Of a stretch of DNA of 64,000 bases, positions 55,449 to 64,000 are shown in pieces. Each line of letters begins with the position of its first letter. Position 1 is the stretch's first letter. The position numbers and the translations under genes were made by a program. The notes beneath the pieces were generated by a model. It saw nothing but the letters and a program-made list of their open reading frames with translations, was not told the DNA's origin and made no database searches. This stretch comes from Limnohabitans sp. Rim11 (GTDB lineage Bacteria > Pseudomonadota > Gammaproteobacteria > Burkholderiales > Burkholderiaceae_C), in assembly GCF_001269365.1 (NCBI RefSeq), contig NZ_CXOM01000001.1, positions 186,090 to 250,089 on the forward strand, written 5' to 3'.

Positions 55449-56038
55449 AACAAAAACTGATGCGTTCAATGATGAGGTGGGTAGCGCTGTGCTTTGTGTT
55501 GAGCACTTTTGGCATGGCAACTGTTCATGCCAGCGAGCTGTCCGATGCATTGAAAAAATCGGACCATGTCTTGTTGATGCGCCATGCCTTGGCGCCTGGC
55601 ATTGGTGACCCCGCAGGTTACACGTTGAAAGATTGCAAAACGCAAAGAAATCTAGACGGCAAGGGACGCGAACAGGCGCAGCGCACAGGCCAGTGGCTAA
55701 AGGCCCAAGGCGTTGGTCAAGCGCTAGTGTTTAGCAGCGCGTGGTGTCGTTGCAAGGAAACTGCTGAGAAATTGGGTTTAGGACTTCCGGTCCATGAAGC
55801 CTCCTTGAACTCTTTCTTTGATGACATGCGTCAGGCCTCGCAAAGCAATCAGAGACTTCAGAAGTTCATTGCAAATCAACTGAAAATCAAACAGGATCAG
55901 GCTTTGATATTGGTGACGCACCACGTCAACATTGCCGAATTCATGGGGCAGAACGTGGGGTCAGGCGACATGGTCTTGGCCAAGGTCGATGCCAATGGCA
56001 AGGTCTTGTCTTACAAAGTTTACCCAAGCCCTGAATGA
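55445..56038 (+). CDS. Exported histidine phosphatase family protein
   Basis: A 197-residue phosphoglycerate-mutase-like phosphatase. Residues about 1-30 are a signal peptide (MRWVALCFVLSTFGMATVHA-SE), so it acts in the periplasm. The catalytic His is in LLMRHALAPG (about 43-52), with an Arg in KTQRNLDGKGREQAQ (core RNLDGKGREQ), a Cys-rich SSAWCRCKETAE and the second His in LILVTHHVNIAEF (about 158). Substrate unknown. Last gene of the thiol-themed operon. Confidence 0.86.
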   Translation: MKQKLMRSMMRWVALCFVLSTFGMATVHASELSDALKKSDHVLLMRHALAPGIGDPAGYTLKDCKTQRNLDGKGREQAQRTGQWLKAQGVGQALVFSSAWCRCKETAEKLGLGLPVHEASLNSFFDDMRQASQSNQRLQKFIANQLKIKQDQALILVTHHVNIAEFMGQNVGSGDMVLAKVDANGKVLSYKVYPSPE

Positions 56039-56066
56039 TGTTGATTGGCATCCCTCGGCGGATGCT

Positions 56067-58025
56067 TTATCGGTTCAAGGCTTGTGCAATTTTGTGTCGT
56101 GACACGGTGCTCTTAGGAATTTTGAACGCTGGGCTTTTACCGCCTGCATGTTCAATGAGTGCATCTTGGAACCAACTGCGGACATCTTCTTCAACGCCAA
56201 TGCCGTGCATGTAGTTGTAGATGGCCTTCTTCAAGCCGAGGCCCAACAGATCGTGATCGACACCCGTCGGGTCAATAAAGCCGATGTCGTTTTTGCCAAA
56301 ACTGACGGGCGGCAAGGGAATCAATTCAATGCCGTACTCCTTGGGATTCAAGCCAACAGGTGAGTGCACGGTACAGGCAAAGCGATGGAAGAAACCGCTT
56401 TGAATGCAGCCGTTTTCAAAGAGCTGCCGGACGTACTCGAGCGCATCCACCGTGTCTTGTACCGTCTGAGTTGGGAAGCCGTACATGAGGTAGGCATGCA
56501 CCAAGATACCTGCTTCTGAAAACCCTTTGGTAACCTGCGCCACTTGCTCAACGGAGACGCCTTTCTTCATGAGCTTGAGCAATCGGTCTGAGGCCACTTC
56601 AAGGCCACCCGACATGGCAATACAGCCGCTCTCGGCTAACAATTCAGCCAACTCGGGGGTGAAGGTTTTTTCAAAGCGGATGTTGCCCCACCAAGAAATG
56701 TGCACCTTTCTGCGAATCAATTCTTCGGCCAAAGCTTTGAGGGCTTTGGGTGGTGCGGCTTCATCGACAAAGTGAAAACCCGTCTGGCCGGTTTCTTTCA
56801 CAATTTGCTCAATGCGGTCTACCAGCAATGTGGCCGAGGCGGTTTCGTAGCGCGAGATGTAGTCAAGGCTGACATCGCAGAAGCTGCACTTTTTCCAATA
56901 GCAACCATGCGCCACCGTGAGCTTGTTCCAACGCCCATCACTCCAGAGGCGGTGCATGGGGTTGAGCATGTCCAGCAAAGACAAATAGTCGTTCAAGGGC
57001 AAGCCATCCCAAGTGGCGGTACCCACTTCTTCAAAGGGTACGTCGGGCTCTGACCAGTTCATCAATTGAACGGTGCCCGTGTCTGGTTTGCGAACAAAGG
57101 TACGGATCAAACGGGCAGTGGCACGTTGACCTTGCAAATGTTCGAGCAAGGCCAGCAAAGGACGTTCGCCAGAATCTAGGGTGACAAAGTCGACGTAATC
57201 GAACACCCTAGGTTCTGTGAGTTCGCGCAGTTCGGTGTTGACAAAGCCACCGCCCAACGCAATGTGAATGTGCGGGTGATGCTGCTTGATGCACTGTGCA
57301 ATTCTGAAGGCAGCATAGACGGCGCCAGGGAAGGGCACGGACAGCAGGACCAAAGAAGGTTGATGTTTCTCGATGGCCTTTAGCGTCAGGGCCTGCAGTG
57401 TCTCGTCCATCAAGGTGAGGGGGGCTGCCAATGCAGTCGCCAAAGGCTCAAACGTGGCCTGGCTTCCGGCCAAGGATTCACCATAGCGCACAAATTCAAA
57501 CCGGCTGTCGACAGCATCGCGCAACACATCGGCCAAGTCGTTCAAATACAAGGTGGCCAAATGACGCGCACGGTCTTGTTGGCCTAAGGCGCCAAAGGCC
57601 CATGCCAAGGGGTCGGCCGATTCGCCATCGTCGTAGGCATCAAGCGCCGCAAAGCGAGGACCTTCTGGCAAAAAGCCTCGGCCAGCGATACGGTGGCTTA
57701 AGGTGCTGTCCTTGCCTTGTAAGTAGGCGATGGTGGGCGCGATGGTGTTTTCATAGCGCTCAAAGAAATCTAAGAAAAAATTAACACTGGCACTGCGCTC
57801 GGCTTCTGGCAAGGCCAGGGCTTTGTCTCTGACTTGCTTTAAGCCATTAGAGGTGAATAATTTCAAGACCAATTTCAGGGCCAAATCTTCTTGTGTGGCT
57901 GCTACCCCGCGCGAACGCAAAAAGCCCGTCAAGTATGCAGTCGACGGATAAGGCGTGTTGAGCTGCGTCATCGGCGGGATGACGCTCAAGACGCTAAAGG
58001 GTTTTGTCGTGGGTGAGGAATTCAT
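56067..58025 (-). CDS. B12-binding-domain radical SAM protein, unknown reaction
   Basis: A 652-residue protein. The N-terminal half (to about residue 330) holds a cobalamin-binding-like Rossmann region (SLVLLSVPFPGAVYAAFRIA, HIALGGGFVNTEL, VDFVTLDSGERPLLALL). The radical SAM domain follows, with the [4Fe-4S] site at GCYWKKCSFCD, that is C-X4-C-X2-C instead of the usual C-X3-C-X2-C (codons at 56903-56878). Further SAM-domain signs: FHFVDEAAPP, SGGLEVASDRLL, AYLMYGFPTQT. The reaction is unknown. It starts only 12 bases after the GNAT stop and may be the last gene of the gcv operon. Confidence 0.85.
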   Translation of the reverse strand: MNSSPTTKPFSVLSVIPPMTQLNTPYPSTAYLTGFLRSRGVAATQEDLALKLVLKLFTSNGLKQVRDKALALPEAERSASVNFFLDFFERYENTIAPTIAYLQGKDSTLSHRIAGRGFLPEGPRFAALDAYDDGESADPLAWAFGALGQQDRARHLATLYLNDLADVLRDAVDSRFEFVRYGESLAGSQATFEPLATALAAPLTLMDETLQALTLKAIEKHQPSLVLLSVPFPGAVYAAFRIAQCIKQHHPHIHIALGGGFVNTELRELTEPRVFDYVDFVTLDSGERPLLALLEHLQGQRATARLIRTFVRKPDTGTVQLMNWSEPDVPFEEVGTATWDGLPLNDYLSLLDMLNPMHRLWSDGRWNKLTVAHGCYWKKCSFCDVSLDYISRYETASATLLVDRIEQIVKETGQTGFHFVDEAAPPKALKALAEELIRRKVHISWWGNIRFEKTFTPELAELLAESGCIAMSGGLEVASDRLLKLMKKGVSVEQVAQVTKGFSEAGILVHAYLMYGFPTQTVQDTVDALEYVRQLFENGCIQSGFFHRFACTVHSPVGLNPKEYGIELIPLPPVSFGKNDIGFIDPTGVDHDLLGLGLKKAIYNYMHGIGVEEDVRSWFQDALIEHAGGKSPAFKIPKSTVSRHKIAQALNR

Positions 58026-58037
58026 GCACCCGTGACT

Positions 58038-58523
58038 TTACAGCCACTTTTGCATGAATTGCGCTTGTCCGGCGGCTGGATCGAGTTCGTATTGTTCAAA
58101 ACCAAAGCGTTTGTAGCTGGCCATGGCAGGCGCATTGCCACTCAGCACCTCTAAGGTGAGCTTGCAGCAGCCACGCGAAAGGGCATGGGCTTCGGCGGCT
58201 AGGAGCAGGGCTTGGCCAACGCCTTGGCCACGGTGGCCCGCCAAGACGGCGATGTCGTGCACATTGAGCAAGGGCTTTGCCTTGAAGGTGGAATAGCCTT
58301 CAAAGCAATTGATCAGGCCAATGGGTTGGCCGTCTAACCATGCGATGAAACTGGCCGCACCTGCAATACGTGACATGTCAGCGCACAAGCGTGACGAAGC
58401 TTCTGGTTTGAGCGCCTCGCCGCCGCCCATCGGATCTTGGGCATAGGCGTCCAGCAAAAAGACCAGCGCTTGCGCATCCTGTGCGTTGAGGTAATCAACG
58501 CGTTGTACGTTCAAGGCTTTCAT
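58038..58523 (-). CDS. GNAT-family N-acetyltransferase
   Basis: A 161-residue acetyltransferase. Motif A is [20 protein letters not shown] (core [11 protein letters not shown], about 95-105), followed by [27 protein letters not shown] (core [13 protein letters not shown]). Substrate unknown. The start overlaps the gcvP stop by ATGA, so it is translated with the glycine cleavage genes. Confidence 0.88.
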   Translation of the reverse strand: MKALNVQRVDYLNAQDAQALVFLLDAYAQDPMGGGEALKPEASSRLCADMSRIAGAASFIAWLDGQPIGLINCFEGYSTFKAKPLLNVHDIAVLAGHRGQGVGQALLLAAEAHALSRGCCKLTLEVLSGNAPAMASYKRFGFEQYELDPAAGQAQFMQKWL

Positions 58524-61423
58524 CTGGCGTAGTCACTCATGGGCACGCAACTGCAGAACAGGTTGCGATCGCCGTACACGTTGTCGACACGGCCCACTTG
58601 AGGCCAGTACTTCACGCTGTTTAAAGGACGACCGGCTTGTGCCGCGCCCACTTCGCGTGAGTAAGGGCGGTTCCAATCCGCCGCCATCAAACTGGCTGCT
58701 GTGTGCGGCGCATGCTTGAGCGGGTTGTTGTCTTGTGGCCAATCACCGTTTTCAATGAGCCTGACCTCTTCGCGGATGGCAATCATCGCGTCAATGAAGC
58801 GATCGATCTCTTCCAATGTTTCACTTTCGGTAGGCTCCACCATGAGCGTATTGGCGACAGGAAAGGAGAGTGTGGGTGCATGAAAGCCATAGTCCATCAA
58901 GCGCTTGGCCACGTCTTCGGCCATCACGCCGCTGGTGTCTTTCAAGCCACGCAAATCCAAAATGCATTCATGCGCCACATGACCCGCTTTGCCGTTGGCG
59001 CCCGCGCTGGCGTACAGCGTTGGGTAGTGATCGGCCAATCGACGGCTAATGTAGTTGGCCGCCAAAATGGCCGCCTCAGTCGCGTGCTTCAATCCTTCTG
59101 CGCCCATCATGCGGCAATACATCCAGCTGATAGGTAGCACAGCCGCATTGCCCAAAGGTGCGGCAGACACGGCGCCTACGCCGTTGACTTTCAAACCGCC
59201 GGTGGCGTGGCCTGGCAAGAAAGGCACCAAGTCTTCGACCACGCAAACAGGGCCTACACCTGGTCCGCCACCGCCGTGGGGAATGCAGAATGTTTTGTGC
59301 AAATTGAGGTGGCTCACGTCGCCACCAAATTCGCCGGGCGCCGCAACACCTACCAAAGCGTTCATGTTGGCGCCATCCACATACACGCGGCCGCCGTGCT
59401 GATGCACCAACTCGCACAGTGCTTTGACTTGGGTTTCAAACACGCCATGCGTGCTGGGGTAGGTGATCATGACCGCCGCCAAGTTGGCGCTGTGCTGCTC
59501 GCACTTGGCTTGGAGGTCGTTCATGTCGACGTTGCCTTGCGCATCGCAAGCCGTCACCACCACTTGCATGCCAGCCATTTGTGCGCTAGCGGGATTGGTG
59601 CCATGGGCGCTGGAGGGAATGAGGCAGATGTTGCGATGGCCTTGGCCCTTGGCCTCGTGGAAGGCTTTGATGACCAACAGGCCTGCATATTCACCTTGCG
59701 AACCCGCGTTAGGTTGCAAGCTGATGCCGGCATAGCCTGTGGCTTGGCACAACCACTCGCGCAGCTGTTCATCGAGCAAGGCGTAGCCTTTGAGTTGATC
59801 GGCCGGTGCAAAGGGGTGCATGTTGGCAAACTCGGGCCAAGTGATGGGGATCATCTCGCTGGTGGCGTTGAGCTTCATGGTGCAAGAGCCCAGCGGAATC
59901 ATGCTGCGATCGAGTGCCAAGTCTTTGTCGCTCAACTGGCGGATGTAGCGCAACATGCCCGTTTCAGAGTGATAACGATTGAACACGGGGTGCGTGAGGT
60001 ATGCACTGGTGCGGCGCAGGCCTGTGGGAACGAGGTTGTCGCGGCCCTTTTCAAAAGGCGCCCAGTCGGGCAGGGCTTGACCGCCTTCTGCAAAGCTAGA
60101 CCACAGCTTTTCGATGTCGTCGCGCGTGGTGGTTTCGTCCAACGAAACAACAATGCTGTCGGCAGAGAGCTTTCGCAGGTTCATGCCTTTGAGCAAGGCT
60201 TTTTGTAATACGGCATCGGTGCGTGTGCCGGTGATCACTTGCAAGGTGTCAAAGGCAGATTTGTGCGCCAGTTTGCAACCAAGTTGTTCTAAACCTTCTG
60301 CCAAGATGGCCGTGAAGCTGGCCACACGCTGCGCAATGCGCTTCAAGCCCACAGGGCCGTGGTACACGGCGTACATGCTGGCCACCACGGCAGGCAAGAC
60401 CTGCGCAGTGCAAATGTTGGAGGTGGCTTTTTCGCGGCGAATATGCTGTTCGCGAGTTTGTAAAGCCAAGCGATAAGCGGGGTTGCCATGCACGTCCACA
60501 CTCACGCCCACCAAGCGGCCGGGCATGGAGCGTTTGAAGTCGTCGCGGCAGGCCAAGTAAGCCGCGTGGGGGCCACCGGCGCCCATGGGCATGCCAAAGC
60601 GTTGGGTGGTGCCCACCACAATGTCAGCACCCAATTCGCCGGGTGGTGTGACCAAGGTGAGGGCTAACAAATCGGCTGCAACGATGAAGGCGGCTTGCGC
60701 AGTGTGGGCCTGCGCGATGACATCTTTCAAATCGTGAATCATGCCGGCGGTGGAGGGGTACTGCGCCACGACTGCAAAGTAGTCGTGTTGTTTCATCAAC
60801 TCGGGGACAAAGCCCACCAACACGGTCAAGCCCAAAGGCGCAGCGCGAGTTTGAATCACTTCAATGGTTTGCGGATGGCAATCGCCGGCCACAAGGATGT
60901 TGTTGCTTTTCGATTTGACCGAACGCTTGGCCAAGGTCATGGCTTCGGCAGCGGCAGTGGCTTCGTCCAACATCGAGGCGTTGGCAATGGGCATGGCGGT
61001 TAAATCGCAAACCATGGTTTGGAAGTTGACCAAGGCTTCCATGCGGCCTTGGCTGATCTCGGCTTGGTAGGGTGTGTAAGCCGTGTACCACGCTGGGTTT
61101 TCCAAAATGTTGCGAAGGATCACGCCGGGTGTGTGATTGCCGTAATAGCCTTGGCCAATGAAACTTTTGAGAATTTTGTTTTGTTGCGCCATGGCTTTGA
61201 GTTCGGCCAAGGCGTTGGCCTCGGTGATGGGTGCCGGCAATTTCATGGCCACGCTGCGCGCAATGGAAGCGGGCACGATACTGTCAATGAGCGCACGGCG
61301 CGAGGCCTCGCCAATGACCGACAACATGTGATGTTCATCTGCTTCACTGATGCCAATGTGGCGTGCAATGAATTCGCTCTCATTTTCGAGCTGACTTAAA
61401 GGGGCGGCAGATGACATCAACAT
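58520..61423 (-). CDS. gcvP: Glycine dehydrogenase (decarboxylating), P protein
   Basis: PLP-dependent decarboxylase of the glycine cleavage system; passes the aminomethyl group to lipoyl-GcvH. Single-chain form of 967 residues, the fused homodimeric type. N-terminal [17 protein letters not shown] (core RHIGIS), the [30 protein letters not shown] region (core [17 protein letters not shown]) and the PLP lysine in [18 protein letters not shown] (core [16 protein letters not shown]) are intact. It follows gcvH by 53 bases, with GNAT coupled at its end. Confidence 0.97.
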   Translation of the reverse strand: MLMSSAAPLSQLENESEFIARHIGISEADEHHMLSVIGEASRRALIDSIVPASIARSVAMKLPAPITEANALAELKAMAQQNKILKSFIGQGYYGNHTPGVILRNILENPAWYTAYTPYQAEISQGRMEALVNFQTMVCDLTAMPIANASMLDEATAAAEAMTLAKRSVKSKSNNILVAGDCHPQTIEVIQTRAAPLGLTVLVGFVPELMKQHDYFAVVAQYPSTAGMIHDLKDVIAQAHTAQAAFIVAADLLALTLVTPPGELGADIVVGTTQRFGMPMGAGGPHAAYLACRDDFKRSMPGRLVGVSVDVHGNPAYRLALQTREQHIRREKATSNICTAQVLPAVVASMYAVYHGPVGLKRIAQRVASFTAILAEGLEQLGCKLAHKSAFDTLQVITGTRTDAVLQKALLKGMNLRKLSADSIVVSLDETTTRDDIEKLWSSFAEGGQALPDWAPFEKGRDNLVPTGLRRTSAYLTHPVFNRYHSETGMLRYIRQLSDKDLALDRSMIPLGSCTMKLNATSEMIPITWPEFANMHPFAPADQLKGYALLDEQLREWLCQATGYAGISLQPNAGSQGEYAGLLVIKAFHEAKGQGHRNICLIPSSAHGTNPASAQMAGMQVVVTACDAQGNVDMNDLQAKCEQHSANLAAVMITYPSTHGVFETQVKALCELVHQHGGRVYVDGANMNALVGVAAPGEFGGDVSHLNLHKTFCIPHGGGGPGVGPVCVVEDLVPFLPGHATGGLKVNGVGAVSAAPLGNAAVLPISWMYCRMMGAEGLKHATEAAILAANYISRRLADHYPTLYASAGANGKAGHVAHECILDLRGLKDTSGVMAEDVAKRLMDYGFHAPTLSFPVANTLMVEPTESETLEEIDRFIDAMIAIREEVRLIENGDWPQDNNPLKHAPHTAASLMAADWNRPYSREVGAAQAGRPLNSVKYWPQVGRVDNVYGDRNLFCSCVPMSDYAR

Positions 61424-61476
61424 GGTGGGGCTTTCAAACGCAAAGTTCGATCAAAGAAAACAACTCAAAATGGATT

Positions 61477-61848
61477 TCAGTTTGCTGCTGCAAACGCGGT
61501 GTAGGCGGTTTCATCCAGCAACGCATTGACTTGCGATGCATCTGACAACTTCACTTTGAAGAACCAACCGGCACCCAGGGGGTCGGTGTTGGCCAAAGAA
61601 GGATCGCCACGCAGGGCTTCATTCACTTCGGTAATTTCACCGCTAATGGGCATGTAGACATCCGCCGCAGCCTTCACAGACTCAACCACGCCAGCCACAG
61701 CCTTTTGTTCAAAGCTGCTACCGACTTCGGGCAACTCCACAAACACCACATCACCCAACGCATCTTGCGCGTGGTGCGTAATGCCCACAGTGGCCACATC
61801 GCCTTCAACCTTGATCCACTCGTGCTCTTCGGTGTACTTCAAACTCAT
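61477..61848 (-). CDS. gcvH: Glycine cleavage system H protein
   Basis: Lipoyl carrier that shuttles the aminomethyl group between P and T proteins. The 123-residue protein has [13 protein letters not shown] at the N-terminus and the lipoylation lysine in [18 protein letters not shown] (about Lys63). A strong AGGAGATAAAA site precedes the ATG. Lies between gcvT and gcvP. Confidence 0.97.
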   Translation of the reverse strand: MSLKYTEEHEWIKVEGDVATVGITHHAQDALGDVVFVELPEVGSSFEQKAVAGVVESVKAAADVYMPISGEITEVNEALRGDPSLANTDPLGAGWFFKVKLSDASQVNALLDETAYTAFAAAN

Positions 61849-61880
61849 TTTTATCTCCTGTTAAATAGGTTCAGTTAATT

Positions 61881-61921
61881 GGGGTCAGATCACAATTAAT
61901 TATCGGGGGCAGATCACAATT
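61881..61921. repeat. Direct repeat pair in the gcvT-gcvH spacer
   Basis: Two 17-base copies, GGGGTCAGATCACAATT at 61881-61897 and GGGGGCAGATCACAATT at 61905-61921, differ at one base and start 24 bases apart. Reverse-complement forms (AATTGTGATCTGACCCC) recall short repeats found near REP-type transposase genes in proteobacteria; that link is from memory and unproven. They fill most of the 83-base gap between gcvT and gcvH. Confidence 0.7.
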
Positions 61922-61931
61922 GTTGTGTTTT

Positions 61932-63059
61932 TTAGCCGCGGTAGTAGCGGTTCGGTACAAACGGCATGGCGCTCACCGTCATGGGCACCGCTTTGCCGCG
62001 CACCATGGCATTCACAACCGTGCCAATCGCAGCATTTGCAGCGTCCACATAGCCCATGGCTACGGGCAGATTGGCGGTGGGGCCTAGTAAACCACTGGAC
62101 ACTTCACCGATCTTGACGCCTTGCAAGCTTTGCAGTTCTACGTGTTCACGAACGGGCACACGCTCTTGCGCAATGAAACCCACACGTTTGCGGGTGAGGG
62201 GATACGTGCCATCCAATTGGCCCAACACGATGTTGGCACCTGGGAATCCGCCAGCGCGAGCACCACCAGTTCGGCGTACTTTTTGAAGGGCCCAGTTGAG
62301 GCCTGCTTCTATGGGCGTGGTGGTGGTGTCGATGTCGTTGCCGTACAAACACAAACCCGCTTCGAGGCGCAAAGAATTGCGAGCCCCCAAACCAATGGGC
62401 TTCACTTCCGCTTGCGCCAACAAAGCCCGCGCAAACGCATCGACTTGGTCGTTGCCGACAGAAATTTCAAAACCGTCTTCGCCTGTATAGCCAGAGCGTG
62501 TAATGAAAAGATCCGCACCTTGCCAATCAAACGATGCACCGGTCATGAACACTAACTTTTCAACGCCTGGCACCATGCGTGACAAGGCATCCACCGCCTT
62601 AGGACCTTGCAAAGCCAAGAGCGCACGCTCGGGCATGGGAATGACCTGGCAACGTGCGCCAATGCGCGCTTGAATGTGCGCAATGTCATTGACTTTGCAA
62701 GCGCCGTTCACAATCACAAAAATATCTGTGCCGCGGTTGACAAACATCAAGTCGTCAATGATGGTGCCTTCGTCGGTGAGCAGCAAACCATAGCGCTGTT
62801 TGCCCACTGGCAAATCGATCACGTCGATAGGCATCAAGGATTCAAACGCCGCCGCTGCATCGGGGCCTACCAAACGCAATTGGCCCATGTGAGACACATC
62901 AAACAAACCTGCTTCGGCGCGCGTGTGGTGGTGCTCAGCCATCAAACCCATGGGGTATTGCACAGGCATGCTGTAACCTGCAAAAGGCACCATGCGAGCG
63001 CCAAGCTCGATGTGCAAAGCATTGAGAGGGGTGTTGAGCAAAGCGGTGTCAGCGGACAA
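61932..63059 (-). CDS. gcvT: Aminomethyltransferase, glycine cleavage T protein
   Basis: Transfers the methylene group from lipoyl-GcvH to tetrahydrofolate, releasing ammonia. The 375-residue enzyme has GARMVPFAGYSMPVQY near the start, FDVSHMGQLRLVGPDA (core DVSHMG), the folate-site Asp in GYTGEDGFEI and LGARNSLRLEAGLCLYGND (core RLEAGLCLYGND). No ATG suits the family N-terminus; the TTG at 63059 (LSADTALLNTPL) has GGAGA about eight bases upstream and is taken as start. First gene after the tandem glycine riboswitch. Confidence 0.94.
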   Translation of the reverse strand: MSADTALLNTPLNALHIELGARMVPFAGYSMPVQYPMGLMAEHHHTRAEAGLFDVSHMGQLRLVGPDAAAAFESLMPIDVIDLPVGKQRYGLLLTDEGTIIDDLMFVNRGTDIFVIVNGACKVNDIAHIQARIGARCQVIPMPERALLALQGPKAVDALSRMVPGVEKLVFMTGASFDWQGADLFITRSGYTGEDGFEISVGNDQVDAFARALLAQAEVKPIGLGARNSLRLEAGLCLYGNDIDTTTTPIEAGLNWALQKVRRTGGARAGGFPGANIVLGQLDGTYPLTRKRVGFIAQERVPVREHVELQSLQGVKIGEVSSGLLGPTANLPVAMGYVDAANAAIGTVVNAMVRGKAVPMTVSAMPFVPNRYYRG

Positions 63060-63101
63060 TTGAAATCTCCAAGGGCAAAGTAAAACCATGACCGAAATCA
63101 T

Positions 63102-63350
63102 GGGTTGCCCTCGCTGTCCGCTTTACCTGAGCGATTCGCCGGTTGCGTCCTTCATGTGAAAGACCCACTGCGGGTTGCGCCTTCGGTGGAGGGTTCGACC
63201 GGATGGTCCGCCCTCTCTCTCCAGTGAGGATGCGCTGATAAAAAAAGTTAACAGCGTTTGTCAGTCCTGGGTACCTGAGCGTTCAGAAATTTTGAGGTTT
63301 CCTGCGCCTTCGGTGGCAGCCTTGTGACAAGGCCGCGCTCTCCTGACGGT
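63102..63350 (-). promoter_or_regulatory. Tandem glycine riboswitch
   Basis: On the minus strand two aptamer-like units precede gcvT. Unit 1 (about 63350-63245) has GGAGAGCGCGG, the conserved CCACCGAAGGCGCAGG, CGCTCAGGTACCCAGGACTGA. Unit 2 (about 63230-63102) has GGAGAGAGAGGGCGGACC, CCACCGAAGGCGCAACC, CGCTCAGGTAAAGCGGACAG and AGCGAGGGCA. These are the hallmarks of paired glycine aptamers that bind glycine and usually turn gcv expression on. The second unit ends about 40 bases before the gcvT start. Confidence 0.93.
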
Positions 63351-63354
63351 TGAA

Positions 63355-63383
63355 ATTATAAACAGGTCTTGAGAACCTGCCAG
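63355..63383 (-). promoter_or_regulatory. Sigma-70 promoter of the gcv operon
   Basis: On the minus strand CTGGCA (-35, four of six matches, 63383-63378), a 17-base spacer and a perfect TATAAT (-10, 63360-63355). The expected start, near 63348, coincides with the first base of the riboswitch. Lies just after the ETF-QO stop codon. Confidence 0.7.
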
Positions 63384-63389
63384 CACTTT

Positions 63390-64000
63390 TTACATGCCGG
63401 AGTAGTTAGGTCCGCCACCACCTTCTGGCGTAACCCAGACGATGTTTTGCGTTGGATCTTTGATGTCGCAGGTTTTGCAATGCACGCAGTTTTGCGCATT
63501 GATTTGCAGGCGATCGGATTGATCTTCGTTCTTAACGTATTCGTAAACACCTGCTGGGCAATAACGTGCCTCAGGGCCCGCATACCTGGCCAAGTTGATA
63601 CCCACTGGCACGCTGGCGTCCTTCAAGGTGAGGTGCGCCGGTTGGTTTTCTTCGTGGTTGGTGTTGCTGATGAACACACTCGACAAACGATCAAACGTGA
63701 GCTTGCCATCGGGCCTGGGGTATTCAATGGGTTGGCATTCGGCCGCAGGCTTGAGGTAAGTGTGGTCGGCTGCTGCACGGCGAAGGGTCCAGGGCACATG
63801 GCCACGCAACACAAATTGCTCCACACCGGTCATGAGCGTGCCCACCGTGCGGCCTTTTTTGAACCACTGCTTGAAGTTGCGGGCCTTGTTCAACTCGGTG
63901 TGCAACCAGCTGTTTTCAAATGCTTCTGGGTAGGCGCTGAGTTCGTCATGCGCGCGGCCCGCTTGCAAAGCATCGTACGCTGCTTCGGCGGCCAACATGC
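63390..64000 (-). CDS. Electron transfer flavoprotein-ubiquinone oxidoreductase, C-terminal part
   Basis: Inner-membrane-associated flavoprotein that passes electrons from ETF to ubiquinone during fatty-acid and amino-acid oxidation. Only the last 203 or so residues are in the window; the start lies beyond the right edge. The C-terminal [4Fe-4S] ferredoxin-like domain is clear: RYCPAGVYEY and QNCVHCKTCDIKDPTQNI supply four cysteines. The upstream part SAYPEAFENSWLHTELNKARNF (core SWLHTELNKARNF) and LTFDRLSSVFISNTNHEENQ (core FDRLSSVF.SNTNHEE) match the family. Strand-mate upstream of the gcv operon with its own end. Confidence 0.95.
   Translation of the reverse strand, partial: MLAAEAAYDALQAGRAHDELSAYPEAFENSWLHTELNKARNFKQWFKKGRTVGTLMTGVEQFVLRGHVPWTLRRAAADHTYLKPAAECQPIEYPRPDGKLTFDRLSSVFISNTNHEENQPAHLTLKDASVPVGINLARYAGPEARYCPAGVYEYVKNEDQSDRLQINAQNCVHCKTCDIKDPTQNIVWVTPEGGGGPNYSGM

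Noticed and set aside
59207..60208. Open frame of 333 codons antisense to gcvP
   Set aside because: gcvP is certain; the opposite frame has no family features.

Overview
The window looks like chromosome of a betaproteobacterium of the order Burkholderiales, most likely a freshwater member of the Comamonadaceae (Limnohabitans/Rhodoferax type). This is inferred from protein style, moderate GC, and gene orders such as folC-SPOR-cvpA-purF-metZ. No reference search was possible. Almost everything is housekeeping and densely packed, with many ATGA start/stop overlaps. No phage, insertion sequence, integrase, CRISPR array or rRNA was seen.

Layout. 1-8.3 kb: pepN (3' end cut by the window), prfB with its programmed +1 frameshift, an alpha/beta hydrolase, an acyl-CoA synthetase, a Tas-like aldo/keto reductase and plsY. 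8.3-12.9 kb: yajQ, murB, argG, ppnP, a glycine-zipper envelope protein and an ArsC-like reductase. 13-20.4 kb: the folC-SPOR-cvpA-purF-metZ-gltX run, then tRNA-Ala(GGC), tRNA-Glu(UUC) and tRNA-Asp(GUC) with their own promoter and terminator. 20.4-27.6 kb: the most accessory-looking part. Two translationally coupled Kdo-transferase-family (GT30) genes face a sialic-acid-type cassette (neuA-neuB-neuC) followed by an A/T-rich RgpF-like gene. 27.6-34.3 kb: a response regulator with an N-terminal HTH, a long-chain acyl-CoA ligase, a luciferase-like flavoenzyme, a short MetE-like (MesD-like) methionine synthase, a thiolase and an SDR. 34.3-46.9 kb: RluA-type pseudouridine synthase, two multihaem or dihaem cytochromes c, SRPBCC, GNAT, dusC, an Hpt gene broken by a stop codon, a Nudix hydrolase, an MFE-2-type SDR, xth-folA-thyA, a GlcD-like FAD oxidase, DUF2069, YihY and an Mpo1-like protein. 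47-56 kb: alpha/beta hydrolase plus metY, CBS protein, aroC, an MFS transporter, another hydrolase, aroQ, and a thiol-themed five-gene operon that includes a 59-residue Cys-rich protein. 56-63.4 kb: the glycine-cleavage operon gcvT-gcvH-gcvP read leftward from a tandem glycine riboswitch. It appears to continue into a GNAT gene and a B12-binding radical SAM gene. The window ends inside the electron-transfer-flavoprotein:ubiquinone oxidoreductase gene.

How the genes work together. Several pathways are partly present: one-carbon and glycine metabolism (gcvTHP, thyA, folA, folC, MetE-like), sulfur and methionine supply (metZ, metY), shikimate (aroC, aroQ), envelope building (murB, plsY, GT30 pair, neuABC) and fatty-acid use (two acyl-CoA ligases, thiolase, MFE-2-type SDR, ETF-QO). 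The most promising unexplained system is the neuABC cassette. It lacks any recognisable sialyltransferase, but lies head to head with two GT30 enzymes, a family whose known donor is the closely related sugar nucleotide CMP-Kdo.
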